DNA of 64,000 nt from Paramacrobiotus metropolitanus (GCF_019649055.1 NW_026570224.1:1612001-1676000), one strand, 5' to 3'; positions 24,629 to 38,226 are shown, numbered from the stretch's first letter. A program made the numbers and translations. The notes: generated by a model not told the origin, from the sequence alone.

Positions 24629-27294
24629 ATGAATACTTCCCTGCGGCTTTCGGGATTTTTACGCGGGAGTGTCTTTCGGTATCCGGAGTCACTGCTGAAA
24701 TCCCAAACTCGGCAAATAAACCAACGGCCAAGGCAGCGACTGGAGCGCACCGGATTGTTTCCTGGATTTCCTCGAATATGGGCCTCAAGATTTCAGCTCG
24801 TTGGATTCAAAGATAGCCCTGATATACTTCCCAGCTTAGAACAGCGATTAGCAGGTACGCATAATTTTAGCAGCTGTACCCTTGTTATGTTTAATTCAGG
24901 AATACGCTGTTGTAGCCGAGAATCCTTACGACGAAGAAGTGGAGCGATTGATTAACATTGGCATGCCGCTGGACTACGGAAGCGAACGTCAGAAAAAAAC
25001 TGAGAAAGACTATCGTATCAAGCTGCGCGAAGTGCGACGGAATCCAGCGTTGGAAAAAGCTGCCCGTCATCGTACTTGTAAGTTGCTCAGTTGTTTCCAT
25101 TTAAGGTGTCACCTAAAATTTGATAAAGTGGACCTTCTGCATAATTCTTGTGGCTTTCTTGCTGGTTTCACAACTTTCACTAGCAGTAATCATTTTGTGG
25201 GATTTATTAGTGAAAGCAGACCTGAGCAAGGTTTTGGATGAATGGGAAACAGAAGCCGGTCCCGAGCAGATATCAGGAGCCGCAATGCACTATGGAGTGT
25301 TTGAGGATCTATTTGGTGCGGCGTATTTTATTCCCTATGTACCGATTCGACCAGGCTTCCACACGGATGATTACTATACTCCGGTGCACCGCGGGAACCA
25401 CATTTTACCCGCTGATGTAAGGATGTAGTTCTGGTACTGGACAATTCAAATTTGATTTAATTTCCGCTTTTCATAACTTAACTTAATTCGTCTGAATAAG
25501 TATAGAAGTATAGTAACAACATTATTATAGTAATTTGCTTTTTTTTATTCCGTAACTGGAATTCGTCTAGGCCATGAAAGTTCCCGATTTCGTTTATGCC
25601 GCGCCAGATGATACGTTGTGGACACTTACGATGGTCAATCTGGATGGGAATCTGCAGGATTCCGAAGCGGAATATTTGCACTGGATGGTGTAAGTGGTAC
25701 AGTGCTGCTAAGATTCCGTATCATTGTTTTTACATTTGCTTACAGTTATTCGTTTTATTTACCATTTGTCGGTGTCGTATTTGCTAAATTTAGCTTGCGT
25801 ACTGATTCCCGCTACAAACAAATAGAAATTCCGTACTGAATTTGAATTCTCCGTCTTCAGCGGCCGTTAAACGTTGTACTGAAATGTATGGGTGTTTGTT
25901 GCAACAGAAGCAATATACCTGGAGGAGACGTTGCCAAAGGCGAAACAATCGTGGATTACCTCCAGCCTATACCTGTACGAGGCACCGGCTTTCATCGTTA
26001 CGCCTTTTTGCTGTTCCAGCAAAAGGACCGGATGGATTTTAGGGCACTGAAAACTTCAGAACTCAGGTAAAATGTCGACAACCGTGTGCTTTATTCGGTA
26101 AAGTAAATTGCCGGCTGTTTGATTGCAATGGAATTTAGGTGTTCCATAGATTTAATTCACCTTGACAGTATTTTGCTGCCTCGCATTGTACGTTTGCATG
26201 TTTCTTGAGGTAGTTAGATACTTATCTAAAATAAGAGAACTCAAATACATCATGCTACTTCAAACGCGTACTTGCCTGAAATTCGAAAAACATCTATTTC
26301 AAGATATGTCATTTACAGGCCAGCGTTTTGTTTTTCCAGGCCCACTTTATCTGCGCGAATCTTTCGTATGAAAGAATTTTATCGTGCTCGCCAAGATGAT
26401 TTGATGCCTGCCGGTTTGGCTTTTTTTCTATCAGAATGGGATGAGAGTGTGACGGACTGTTTTCACAGTATTTTGGGTACTACTGTAATTGTTTACTGAC
26501 GCTTCAGCTTTGTTATAATCCACTTACCTTACTATGTTAGATATCGCGGAACCTGCCTTCGAATACGAGCCTCCCCCACCGGATCTTGAACCTCAGGCAA
26601 AATATCCTCCTGACGACATACCTTTTAACGTGTAAGTTTAGAACATACGTGTAAGTTTTGCTGGGATGATTGGGAATACGGTAACCGTAACCGTAGACGC
26701 AATGACGAATGAGTAATGAATGACTACTCGAGTAGTGCGCGAATAATGAACGCGCAGGTTAGCGGGAATTTTTGCTCATATTCAGTTGGATCATTTCGAT
26801 GTTTTACAAAACTAGCCAGTGCAGTAGGTAGCAAAGTACACGCAAAATGAAGATAAAATGTCGCATTGATTTATGACAAAACGAGTAGGGAAGGCATAGT
26901 GCTTTCGTTATGCTTTTTGTGTCCGTCCGTTCGGCGAAAGCGTAGTCTGGGATTCTAGGCCTCTTATGGATTTACAGATATACATACAAGGTGATATAAT
27001 TTTATTCGGTACTGTTCCGAAATATCAGCATTTGAATAATGATAACATTGTTGTAGCTACCTTGACCGATATCGGGACAAAAAGGAGATTGCGGAAGAGG
27101 TGGTAAAGAAGCGGTTATCTCGAATTTCTCCATTTGGACCGGAGCCGGCACGCCTGAAATGGCCGTTGGCGCAAAAGTTTTTATACTCAAATCTTAGTGG
27201 CATACCCTCATGGAAAAGGTTGGAAATGAGAAAGGAGTTGCTTGGTGTGGGACGATACAAGTTGCTATATGATCCTCTTGCTAAATGGGGCTAA
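24629..27294 (+). CDS. MRPL38: Mitochondrial large-subunit ribosomal protein mL38 (PEBP-like)
   Basis: A component of the mitochondrial large ribosomal subunit with a phosphatidylethanolamine-binding-protein fold. Eight exons join in phase: 24629..24854, 24916..25077, 25211..25416, 25571..25689, 25908..26066, 26340..26476, 26541..26631 and 27057..27294, giving 445 aa. The basic, Ser/Arg-rich N-terminus fits a mitochondrial targeting sequence. Family landmarks are NPYDEEVERLINIGMP, HYGVFEDLFGAAYFIPYVPI, DDTLWTLTMVNLDG, DSEAEYLHWMV, SNIPGG, VRGTGFHRYAFLLFQQ, MPAGLAFFLSEWDESV and YLDRYRDKKEIAEEV. The tail after YLDRYRDK is about 70 residues longer than in human mL38. The start is the first in-frame ATG; the second-exon acceptor was set at 24915 because only that keeps the frame. 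Confidence 0.95.
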
Positions 27295-28508
27295 GCCGTT
27301 CTCATGAAATTGCTTAGGTCTTGAATTTTCTTTGACTGTTACGAGTTTTGTAATTGTGTTGTTTGAAGAAGCAGCCGATATGCTGAATTGTACCCTATAC
27401 GAAATTCATTAAATGTGCAGATGTAAAGCTTCAGATACTTTCCGAATACCGGCAATCGTTTTAAAAATGTTGAACGCTTCGTTTCAGCAACTGAAGTTTT
27501 TGTTCATGCTCAGAGCATACAATACAGACTGAAAAACAGTTAACAGCGGCCATAAACAAGTATTATAGTATCACTTTATTTTTTCGTATTTACAGGAACA
27601 TTTTTGGTTTTTTTGGCAGTTTTCGCTAAAGAACAAAAATGCAAGGTTCACGTTTGGATAGATCCGAACAATTAAACGCATTAATTATCCAGAAAATACA
27701 CCGTTCAATAGAACTGACAAACAATAGGAAAACTGGCGAACACATTACTGCGTTTAATCCAAACGTAAACCGAGAGAAAACGTATCTTGTGCGAATGGCG
27801 AGTAACGGGCCTCCATTGCGATGCAGAACGGTGAAGAAAAATTCTATACTGACAATAAAACAACAAAAACCACCCTTGCTACTGCTGAAATCGTCGATCC
27901 ACAGGAAAACAATGGGGCGTAAACTCTTTTTAAGATCTTTTTCATTATGATGATCACAGGAAAGGAACGTTCTGACCGCTTTTCCAATCGTTGGCGCATA
28001 TAAACCAGCAGATTAATGGACGTGCCAAGCTGCCAACACGACTGCAGTGCAATGCACGCTCAACCAGGTGCGCAGTCCATCGGAAATCTTATCAAACGGT
28101 CTTTTGACGGATAACACTTCGGACCAGCACACTCCAAACATCAGCCGTGCTCAATCAACACACAGATAACAACTGCAGCCATATTGCGCAAACACGATCC
28201 ACTGACAATCAAAAAATACGGCCCGTACAAACAGAAAAAGAGAGACTGTTTTTAAAAAAATCCATAAAACAAAAAAGCGGCACAGTGGCGGCGTAATGAA
28301 AGAAGAAACGGTGTGTAATGCGGACGAAATCACAATGATGAAAGTACAATCCCAAAGGAGACTCAAACATGCAGCGCGCAGTTTGCATTTTTGTAAAAAA
28401 GAAAACCTAAGGCGAAAACGGCGCTTCCATAAACTGTGAAATCCAAAGGAAAATGATTTAATACGAACCACCGACGATGCCCAGCAGCAGTTATATACAA
28501 ATACACTT
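27295..28508. other. Convergent 3' intergenic region
   Basis: About 1.2 kb between the stop codons of MRPL38 (plus) and the C/EBP-gamma-like gene (minus). A 103-aa plus frame at 27639..27950 is Lys/Arg-rich without a known motif and is probably not coding. The 3' UTRs of both genes should lie here. Confidence 0.5.
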
Positions 28509-30873
28509 TCATTTGGCGTGCTTTGGCGAGATGGCAGACACAGTACCGCCTCCGGTTTGCGCGGCCTCCGCTTCCCCGGGCTCCATCTTGGGCTGCTGGC
28601 CCACCCAGGAGCGAATCAAATGTAGCTCCTTCTGCAGCATCTCCACTTGCAGCTCCAAGCGGGACTTATCGCTCTGCAATTGCTTCAGCTGCGTATCTGT
28701 CTGCAGGCGCTTGAGTTTGCTTTTGGCACGACTGCAAAACAGGGTTTACCATCAGCAATCGTACTCGCACCTCTTCTCCAGCACTTTAACCGAACGTTAC
28801 AGATATCATTATAGACAAAATTGACTCACCTTTTCCGAACAGCTTCGTTGTTTCTGAAAACAAACAAACCGAATTATATCCCAACGTACAATCTTAATTA
28901 AAATCGCCAATTTCTATTTTGCAGTTAATAGCGATTTTTCAGTTCTCGCTAATATGTAGCTTATTGACGCAGAGCAACCAACTTGCTTCCCTTCTCTTGC
29001 TAAGCTCCACACAGTAAAAGAAATCTGTGAACGATCTGCTACTCCAAGCAGGCCAAAATGACGTCACCATCAGTATCAAACCGACCACTGACTGAAGTTG
29101 TGTTAATTAAAACCAAGCCCTCGAATCAGTCTTCAAGAATTTCGGGAACTTTAAAAATAATGACAGACACGAAAATTAATAAAAACTGGGAGGCATAAAA
29201 CAGAATTTTAGTAGTAGCCTAGTAGGTCCAATATCAAGCGGCAATGTAACTACAGAACGAACTTCAACAAAGTCATAACTGATCCTGCAGCAGCGACCAC
29301 TACGAGTATGTTTTATTCTCGTAGTACAGAGTAGTGGCCGTAATTGCGCTTCACGCTTTGTCCATTTATAACTACGAAATCGTACGATGCAAGGTGGCGG
29401 AAATAACCATAAATTTTAAAGCAAATGCAAGTGGGTTTAACAGTTCACACCTGATCGCGCAGGTGTAAATTTTTGGTCACGTCAGCAAACCTTCGAGCTT
29501 GTTATTGCCGGCAGTGCCGACAAGTCGGGCAAAAAGAAATACCAGGCAAACGACAATCTTTGATCGTACAAAGTTTTAACAGCTTCAGTGAGCTACCGTA
29601 TCTGCAAAATAATTGTAAAACAATATATTGTTAAAGCGATTTTTCCACAAAATTTATAACTTCCAAAAACAACCAAGATAGCGTAGTTCAACTGATTCCA
29701 TGCAAGATTGATTACGGCACCACTACTCATTTTACTGCCAGAACCAACGAGAACCATTCAATGGCGCTCACTGCTCACCCTGATATCAGCGGCACGAAAC
29801 CGCACAAGTTCTTGCGACATCCTAAAGCTGGGATTAAAGTTTTTCACAAAAACAAAAACTATAATAATTATGGTATAATTTTCTTTCAGAATAAACTGTA
29901 AAGCTAAAGGTAAAATACGCTTGCAATGTCTGCAGTTAAGCAAGCGAATTAACGAAAAACCTTGAATGCTTGGTATAAATACATCAAAATTTGTTAACAC
30001 ATAAAGAACATTAGATTTTTATAAGCAAAAAAAAATGTGCATTAAAATGTATTGACGGCGCGCATGTGCTGAAGTACGTGTGTTGCTCGAATACGCTAAC
30101 CTATACAATTCCCATGCACTACTGAACTGGTGATTTTAAAAACCTTCAGATTTTAACAGGATAACAGTAAAAATGTAAAATTCCTAAATATTCAACAATT
30201 TTTGCAGATTTGCTAACTAAACCTTCCATCAGAAATACAAACTACATCAGCCAACATGTTTGCATCATCGACTATCAAGTGAACTTCTGTGTGGACTAGA
30301 TCGTCAGACTTCGATAAAAATCGTAAAGCCTCAATGCTTACTTCATGCACCGCACGAGATTAGAAGCGATACAAAAAACCACCGTAAACATTAAAACAGA
30401 CACTTTTATCAGTGGAACTGACGGTAAACCCAAAAGTAACAAAGTCCTCAAAATAACCTTGAAAACGCTGTACTTCTCGATCTCACTCAACACTTGACAA
30501 AAACTGCTGTGCGTATGCGATTCCCAGTAGGTCATAGACTCAACCTATCCTTTCAAGTAAAATTCTTACGCTGTTTTTTTCTTTTTCGTACATCCTGAAA
30601 TATTCGCAGCTATCTGCTATATGGAAAAAAGCCAACTACGAACTAGAAAACGTCGGTTAATCAGCATTATTACCTTTCACGACGAGCTTTGTACTGTTCG
30701 CTTTCTTTGTCCACGGCCTTGCGTTTCCGTGGTGCAGGAACATTTTCCGACGGGGGTGGTGTGCCACTATAGCAACTTTCAATGGCCGAATCGTTAGAGC
30801 CGTCCGGTGATGGAACATCAGCCGGAGAACCAGGCGAGTAAAAGCCACGCTTTGTCAACGATGGAGGGGACAT
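28509..30873 (-). CDS. CEBPG: C/EBP-gamma-like bZIP transcription factor
   Basis: Three exons in phase (30674..30873, 28830..28853 and 28509..28731) encode 148 aa. The N-terminal third is Ser/Pro-rich and ends KRKAVDKESEQYKARRER. The 24-nt middle exon supplies the basic-region core (NNEAVRK), and the last exon continues SRAKSKLKRLQ into a leucine zipper (about QLKQLQSDKSRLELQVEM) and a short tail ending SPKHAK. The order VDKxSxxYxxRRERNNxAVxKSRxKSK is the signature of C/EBP gamma, a short family member that usually acts as a heterodimer partner and lacks a large activation domain. The first intron is about 1.8 kb, long for this window. The gene symbol is by family resemblance, not proven orthology. 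Confidence 0.88.
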
Positions 30874-32613
30874 TACTTATCGTCGTTAATACTCGCTGAG
30901 ATCAAAGAAAGCACAATTTGGTATGAAAGGAACCGATCACTCGCGAAATCTAAATGCAAGGGGAGCCGAAGCAAAAACTGCAAGGAGAATAATCGGGGAA
31001 CCGTTGCTCGTTGCTGGTCTGCAACTGCAGAAAATAGTGGACGCGTTCTCGCTCAAAACATGTCTGCAAACGAAATGTGGGGACTGGAGCACACAGCAGT
31101 TCTCTTTTCCTCGCCCCAGTCTTTCTTTCGCTGACAGTCAGGTTGTTGATGATGCCATATAGATATACAGTACACGTACTATATCCGTACTTGACAAGTG
31201 TATTGTACGTGCGCTGCCGCTGCATTGCTCTATGAGACAACGCGCTTGTAAGTACAGTAACTATACCGCACCCGTGAGTCATTCATTGGTGCGGCTTGGC
31301 GGCAGTGCTCCAGTGTTCCGCAGTTTCTTTTTGATGTTGTGCAACTGGATGACTCTGGTGTCCTCAGGTTTTCTTTCACAAAATATGGCCACCTTTTCTG
31401 GACGTTAAAAAAGCAGAAAGCAAATTTTGATCGTGCTTAGTGGATTTACGTGTTGAAGACGAGACAAAATCAGTATCATCGTATTCGTAGTTTGTGTAAG
31501 CCACATCGCGAAATGCTGGATGCATCCTTACCATGGTTAGTGATCCAGCTATAAGGCGCCGGTAATTAGCAAGATTACGTGGATTCCTATGACAAATTTT
31601 GACGTAAATTTTGTAAGCAAGCAGCATAAATCCATTACCACATAAACGACATAATTATAGTCATATGATTAATATCTGGAGTAGTTGTGCGTAAGAAAAA
31701 AATGAAGCCGTTAACTTGGCTGAGAGCGGTTAACTGCGATTTTTACTCCGAAATCAGAATCTTGAATTTTTATGACCTCTCATTTGAAGAGAAATGTGTA
31801 GCAGTGTTGCTTTCTTTAGGATGAGTAAGTAGTAAGTACTTTACTAAAATCTGTAGGTAATATCTGTAACTGTAAGGGTAATCGCTTGACCTGGTGTTTA
31901 ATTCGTTCAAAGTGGTACTCGGGTAGTTGTTCTGCAGTTGGTAAACAAATAATACCGATTACCGGTAATTATGTACAGTAACCGTATTTAAAACCTTTCA
32001 GTGCTGTTATAATCTTTATTAACCCCCATAACTGCTAATGAAGACTTTGTTTTCCATTTATAGCAGTTTAAGATCACCGTTAGCAAAGTCAGAAAACAGC
32101 GCAGGCCGCATAATATTATGTATGTTTGCAACAAACTGATCCTGGACAAAAACTGTTCGCAACAAACTGATCCTGGACATAAACTGATCTTGGGCATTGT
32201 GAAAATAAAGCAGACTGCAGTTTGTCACCATCAGACTTCTACTCATAGCGGTCAGCCAAGTTAGTGATGCATGTATTTTTGAGTACAGTACTACTGGGTA
32301 GTACTTGAAAACATTCGTTATATGTAGAGCAAAGTTGATGGTAACAGCAGAACAAATCTACACGTACACATGAGATATTTTTAAAGTACCTTAAAAATGC
32401 GAACACTACGATAAACCAAAGCTGCGAACAGTTACAGTAACATAACAGATCAAAATTAAACCGGATATAGCACGTAATTAATTAGGGATAATTTTCGTGA
32501 AATCGTTAAGGACAACTGCGGACTTGAGAAACCCATTAGACATATGTCCGCTCATTACGAGAATGTACATATGTCTGCTCATTACGAGAATGTCTTTCAT
32601 TTCGCAGTTCGCT
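30874..32613. other. Intergenic region between the bZIP gene and the decarboxylase
   Basis: About 1.7 kb. The C/EBP-gamma-like promoter should be at the left. An 83-aa minus frame at 31376..31627 starts with a real ATG and contains HRNPRNL, a motif I associate with mitoribosomal protein uL18m (MRPL18); the rest aligns poorly and it may be chance or a decayed fragment. Two small tandem duplications are present: a unit with AACAAACTGATCCTGGACA twice at about 32127-32180, and a 27-bp unit with CATATGTC.GCTCATTACGA twice at about 32540-32594. Confidence 0.45.
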
Positions 32614-35600
32614 TTAGCGCTCGGCTTTGGAGCCCACACGCTGTTCTTCCAAAATTTGGTCAGCAAATTCTTTAATCACTGTCCAAGAGTATTCGATATC
32701 ATTGGAAGTGGTGCGCGAGGCACATACACAGCAGCGAATAATGAACTTATCTCGCAGTTTAGACGGAGTCAAGTAGATTTTTCCGGATTCATTAATGCGT
32801 CGAAGCAGTTTTTCGTTCAATTCATTTGGACCCTGTTGAAATTATGATTATCATTATATATAATATGATTTCTAAGGATTTTTAATATTGAAAAAACTTT
32901 TAACTGCTGCAGCATGTGAATAAAATTAGTTACTGAATGACCGTTTAAACTGAGGTTCCGGCTTGGAGTTGATCGTGACCTTACATGTTTTTGCGTGCAA
33001 GTTTAAATTATATCATAAACCACAGCTAGTTTGTGCTTGATCAGTGCACATATTATTATTACCTTCAGACGAAAGCAAGTCAATCCCATCCGTACGGGAA
33101 CAGCCAACTCAAAGCGATGATCAGAAGCCAAAAGTTGTTCGAATTCCTTAGCCAAGGCGACTTGCTACAAATTATCCAAAACTTAGCATCTGATCCGTGG
33201 CTGCGTTTTAAATAAATACCACAAAAGAGTTAAGTCACACACTCAGCCGAAAAAAATCGATTCATATATTTTCATCATATTTTTAGGAAATTTCTTCCTT
33301 ATTATAATATTATTTGCGCTTACAATTGACGAATATCTCTATAAGTATTTTAAACACTTTGAAACCATGCAACAATCGCTTTCGTTTGCAGCCGCATTAG
33401 AGGAGACCGGAAATCAGCTACAGATTCATATACCCGTATATACCGTACTCACTTCACGTATTTGTCGCTGGATACCTTCAACTCCGTACATGCGCATAAC
33501 AAACCACAATTTCAAGGAGCGAAATCGCCGACCCAGTGGAATTTGCCAGTGCTACGGAAATGAAATATTACTGCAATAATGACTAAGAGTAAGATCCACT
33601 TATTTACTTTAATTTTGGGACATGTGGCCTGTAAAAGTTAACAACGTATGGCGCTCATTTGCAATTAAAATGCAGTACTAGTTATCATTAACGATTTTCA
33701 AAAGGTCACTAACCCGATAATCAGGAACCAAACCCTGCTTGTCGTGGCGTAGATATAATGGGTCCACATTAAACGCTTCCACTAATTCGGGGCTATTTTT
33801 TACCCTGGATCAAAAGAACGCCATGCTGACTGTCAAACGCGATTTATTAAAGGGATTAAGGATACATAACGGGATTATTAAGGGGCTTGTATACGTATAC
33901 AAGCCCTTTTGCCAGTCATAATACTAAATTTAAATACTTATTGCTTACTAACCCCATAATGTAATGTATAAAAACCATATTCTTCGCGACCGGCAAACGT
34001 ATCGTATTTACACTGTATATTATAGGTTGAAAACGTTCACAGTACTAATTACTAATGGATACTTCGTTTTTAGTTCGTCTTGTAATAAATTAAATAAAGC
34101 TCACACTTCCAAAAACACAGTTGCAGGAGCATCGGTCTTACCACATAGCTGAGCAATCAAAGTTGACCAGCATCCATTTATGAGGATTAAAATTGAACGA
34201 ATCAGCCAATTCTACACCATCCATGTAGTGACGAAATTCCGGGCAGATGAACGCTGATCCCGCGTATGCCGCATCGACGTGCAACCACACAGATTCCCGT
34301 TGGCAAATCGGTCCGATTTCCATCAGGTTGTCGAATGCGCAGCAGGGAGTTGTTCCCAGTGTAGCTACCACCTGCCCATGCCGTTAAAGGTACTTAATTC
34401 TGCATTCGATACGTCTTTATCGATTCTTACGATTTGTTTACACAAAATATCCTCCTACATTCAAGACTACCTTTAGTTTTTGAAGGGATATCGATATCAG
34501 CCTTGAAATAAATTAAAAGTAAATCAGCGCCTCTTTACGTTTATTAATCCCATGTCATCTAAAGATTTGCTACAGCTCCTTTATATGACAATTTGCCTTT
34601 GCGCTTAATAATATTACCAGTACTAATTAACGCTAAAGGCAGCAGTTATAAAAGAAATGCCTTACGTAGAACGGAAATAATCCATTTGCTTTGTCCTGCT
34701 TTATGGTTTCCTCCAGTAACGATGCATTCATTGAGAAGTCATCATTGCTCTTAATCAAGCGGATATTAAGAGCACCTACAAGAACGCAGGAGCGTACCAT
34801 CAAAATAATTATCAGCAAACCTTTTATTGTTATTGCTGTGAAAAAGAAGGGGAAACTGCCGGAAGACGTAGGAAGTCTAAATGAGCTTTTATAATTGTCA
34901 TGCTCCTTACCCAACATAGCCGCCCGCTCCACAGATGAGTGAGCCTGATCTGAAGCATAGCACATCAGCTTCGACAGGATATCCATATCCGTAAAACCCG
35001 GATGGTCTTCCTTGATCTTTTTCACAGCTCGAGATTTTGCTGCAAGGAGAGCCACAACCGTAGCTTCGCTAGCAGTGCCCTGCAATTTCGTTTACCCGCT
35101 TTTATTTGTAGTTGACGACGATGAATGCACATATACCGAATATACTATTTAAGGTCACATCGTACTTTGCATGGAGAAGCCAAAACTTTTGGTTTACCTG
35201 AATGACTCCGCCACCTAGTCCACCGCCGCAGGAAAGAAATTCGTTTGGCAGTTTCAGCATTTTGCCTAACCAATCCATCATTACCACTTCCAACTCGGTA
35301 CAAGACGGACTTGCAGCCTAAGAGAATGGTCAGAAATTAGAGTACCGGTACCGATATCTTTATTAAAAAAGTGGATTGTAAATACCACAATATTAGAATA
35401 GAGCCAAGAGGTACTGAAAAGGAAACTGAACGGATACCTAAATTCAGGCTATTGCTGCACCACCATGTGCAGACCAACTTCACCACGAGATAGGGATTTT
35501 TTGCCCAAATGGTAAACCTTGTTAGTAAGTATTGTAACAGTGTAACTGTATTTTCGGTTAATAAAACTTTTATGTTAACGTAAAGTACATTGTAAATCAG

Positions 35601-38226
35601 CGCAAAAAAACATTGTAAATCGCAGATCATCTACGGTTTATCATCTGTTTTGATATCAACATGTGAAATAAGCAATATGATTGTGACACTGTATGATCGA
35701 AGGCAACCCTCCTCCAAATAATTTGTGTTAAAACCGGCAACGGCAAAAGGAAGCAACGATGCCCCTTTTATTATAATTATCCTGTACAACAATTTGCCGT
35801 ATTATGTACATATCTTATGTACTAGTATATGTTACAAAATATTAACATTGACATGTGTCACCGTATTCGCGTATATAGCTCGACAATTCCGTTGCGCTAA
35901 ATAATCAAAGGGCAAAACTTTCAATAAGCATTATGGAACACACTGGATAGCTCTAAACCGATAAGTTATCCCCAATTTGCATAGTGCTAATGATATTGCC
36001 TTGTTGTAAACGTGAAGTGATTCTATCAAAAGCGGTGCCGAAGGGAATACGAATGTGGTGGATGAAAAGGTATATTATAGGCATTTATCGCTAACGTCCA
36101 CAAATTATTGTCAGAATCTCTGTAATTATCGATAGTCAGCGGAACGAAAGTTACAAATACGGAAGCAATGAGGGAGAATGAAAGGGAATGCATTCCGGCA
36201 CCGGCTGTCAAACATTAGGAGTATAAGGATGTAAGATCGATGGCTACCATACACTTCTGTTAGCATGCTTGATCGGCAACGCGTGCCATGAATGAACGCC
36301 TAAAGTTGATTTAAAAGTCACAACTTTGGTATTCGTTATACATCCTGTTGGTGAAAGCGATCTATAATCGTTAAAAAGTCATGAAGTATTTGCAGAATAT
36401 GTGGTTAGCATATGAAGTAATGAATATTTACTACCTTGTTGCCTGTAGAAAATTTATTTATCCATGTAGATGCTATGCCTACCCATGTAAATCCAACACA
36501 CCCGATCGCATCACTCAGAATGTCAGCCAGGATTGCGGGATATGAATTAGCTGTTGGGAAAAAAGCGTTGAAGCGTGGACTGTGCCAGTGTGTGACCTGC
36601 AAGGAATCTCGAAACAATAAATATCTCAGTTCTGCTAGCTGTTGTCTGTGGAGGCTGTTAATTTTGTTAACTACGCTCGATTTAGTAAAGATTAAATAAA
36701 ACGTTTTAGTCAGATCGATTATTTTTTATTTAATGCAGATTTTAACTTCTAGCGATAGAAAACTACCCAAAATTTAGCTTAGGTAATCCAGTCCATATGC
36801 ACCGAGAGTTAATTTCATTGTCAAGTTAACTGAGTTGATATTGTACACAACCTCACGAGTCAGCCCTTCAACAATAATACATAATTTAACAACAAGAGCG
36901 ACGGGCTTTATTCAAACGGACAGTAAACTCTTACGCGACGTAGTTATATTTATTAATTTTGTTGACCGGTTGATAGGATCTTACAATTGCTTTTAACTTC
37001 ATGTAAAAACATCGCTTTATTGATACTTTAAAAAAGGTTTTTCGCCGTTTTCATTATGATAGCCAGTAAAGATTTGACAAAAGAGCTCATTAATTTCACT
37101 ATTACGTTGGATATTACGCAAAAATTGTGGTGTGCTTAAATTGAGTTATATAGAATAACCATATATGTTTAGTGATATTATGATCATTAACATATGCATT
37201 GCAGGGCAAATTGTGATATTTCAGTGGTATGTCATATTTGATTTTTTTTGTATCTCGTATGATATTGTAAGCTCGTAACATCGCATGTGAAAAACAGTCA
37301 GGATTACTCAAAGTATTATGAATATGTACTATTTCCTGTAGATGCATATATGTACGGTACAGAGTACAAATATAATATACAGATAGATGGAGCTATTTGG
37401 TATACGAATGCACCCGTAAGGTGGATCATAATTAAATAAACAACAGAACATCCATCTCGCGCATCGCATCATGGGCAAATATTTGCGGTCCATCGTATAA
37501 GTAATAAAGACAAATAGACCTTCGTTAATTTTGGTGAATAAGCAGCAATAATAAACTGAAAGACCTAATCCCAAAAGATACAGGTGATAGAGCAGAGTTA
37601 AAACGATATACAGAGTACAATCAATTAGCACGATCGAATCCACAATGTGACAAAGCGTTTAATTTCTTCCATACTCTTGACTAAGCGAACACCGCTGTTA
37701 TCTGAGCTAACAATACGCTCCAACTCTTATGATGACAAGTTACGATGTTATTTTATCAAGCCAATGTAATAAACAAAACAAAAAATTAAACAAAACAGCA
37801 AATGCAGTAAATCAGAAAGCCATCCAGTGTTATGTGATTTTATTGTTTATAAAGTACCGTAATCAAGAAAACCCGATGCATTTAAGATTATTTCACTTCG
37901 GCATAATTAAAATAATATTAACTAAGTACATAAATTTAAATTTTTTTTTGCAACATCAAAATTATTATTCATTTTAATCGGTAAGCAATATATCTATATA
38001 TTCACAGGCAAGTCACGATACGTACCCCGGGCATGATGACGCGCTCAATGTCGTTGAATACAGCTTCCCATGATTCCCCTTTGTCCGGTGCGTCTGCGGG
38101 TATCAGTTCCCGCATAAAGCCAGGCTTCACAGTTGGAAATACCCTTCTATCTCGAATATTTTCGAGATATTGGATGACATAGTCTATCATCTGACGGCCT
38201 GCTACGGCGAACTTTTCACTTTCCAT
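32614..38226 (-). CDS. Aromatic-L-amino-acid decarboxylase (PLP group II)
   Basis: The family decarboxylates DOPA, 5-HTP or related aromatic amino acids to monoamines, using PLP. Ten exons in phase: 38026..38226, 36483..36596, 35198..35317, 34911..35079, 34666..34775, 34142..34371, 33714..33804, 33453..33551, 33063..33164 and 32614..32832, giving 484 aa (human DDC 480). Seen in order: [65 protein letters not shown] (PLP-stacking His), [12 protein letters not shown] (Asp), [19 protein letters not shown] (Schiff-base Lys), [20 protein letters not shown] and [11 protein letters not shown]. Tyr in DYRHW favours decarboxylase over aldehyde-synthase activity. Gly in PLGRRF matches DDC rather than the Ser of vertebrate HDC. 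The mobile loop before DYRHW is two residues shorter than human. Introns 1 and 2 are about 1.4 and 1.2 kb. Substrate (DOPA, tyrosine or histidine) is not settled. Confidence 0.95.
33883..33906. repeat. 24-bp perfect palindrome in a decarboxylase intron
   Basis: GGGCTTGTATAC is followed at once by its exact reverse complement, and near-matches extend the symmetry by a few bases on each side. It lies in the intron between 33804 and 34142. It could form a cruciform or transcript hairpin; no function is known. Confidence 0.85.

Noticed and set aside
27639-27950. 103-aa plus frame after MRPL38
   Set aside because: Lys/Arg-rich without a domain, in what should be 3' UTR; no splice or conservation evidence visible.
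37329-37643. 104-aa hydrophobic minus frame in a decarboxylase intron
   Set aside because: AT-rich sequence gives hydrophobic codons by default; no ATG in good context, no splice sites and no motif.
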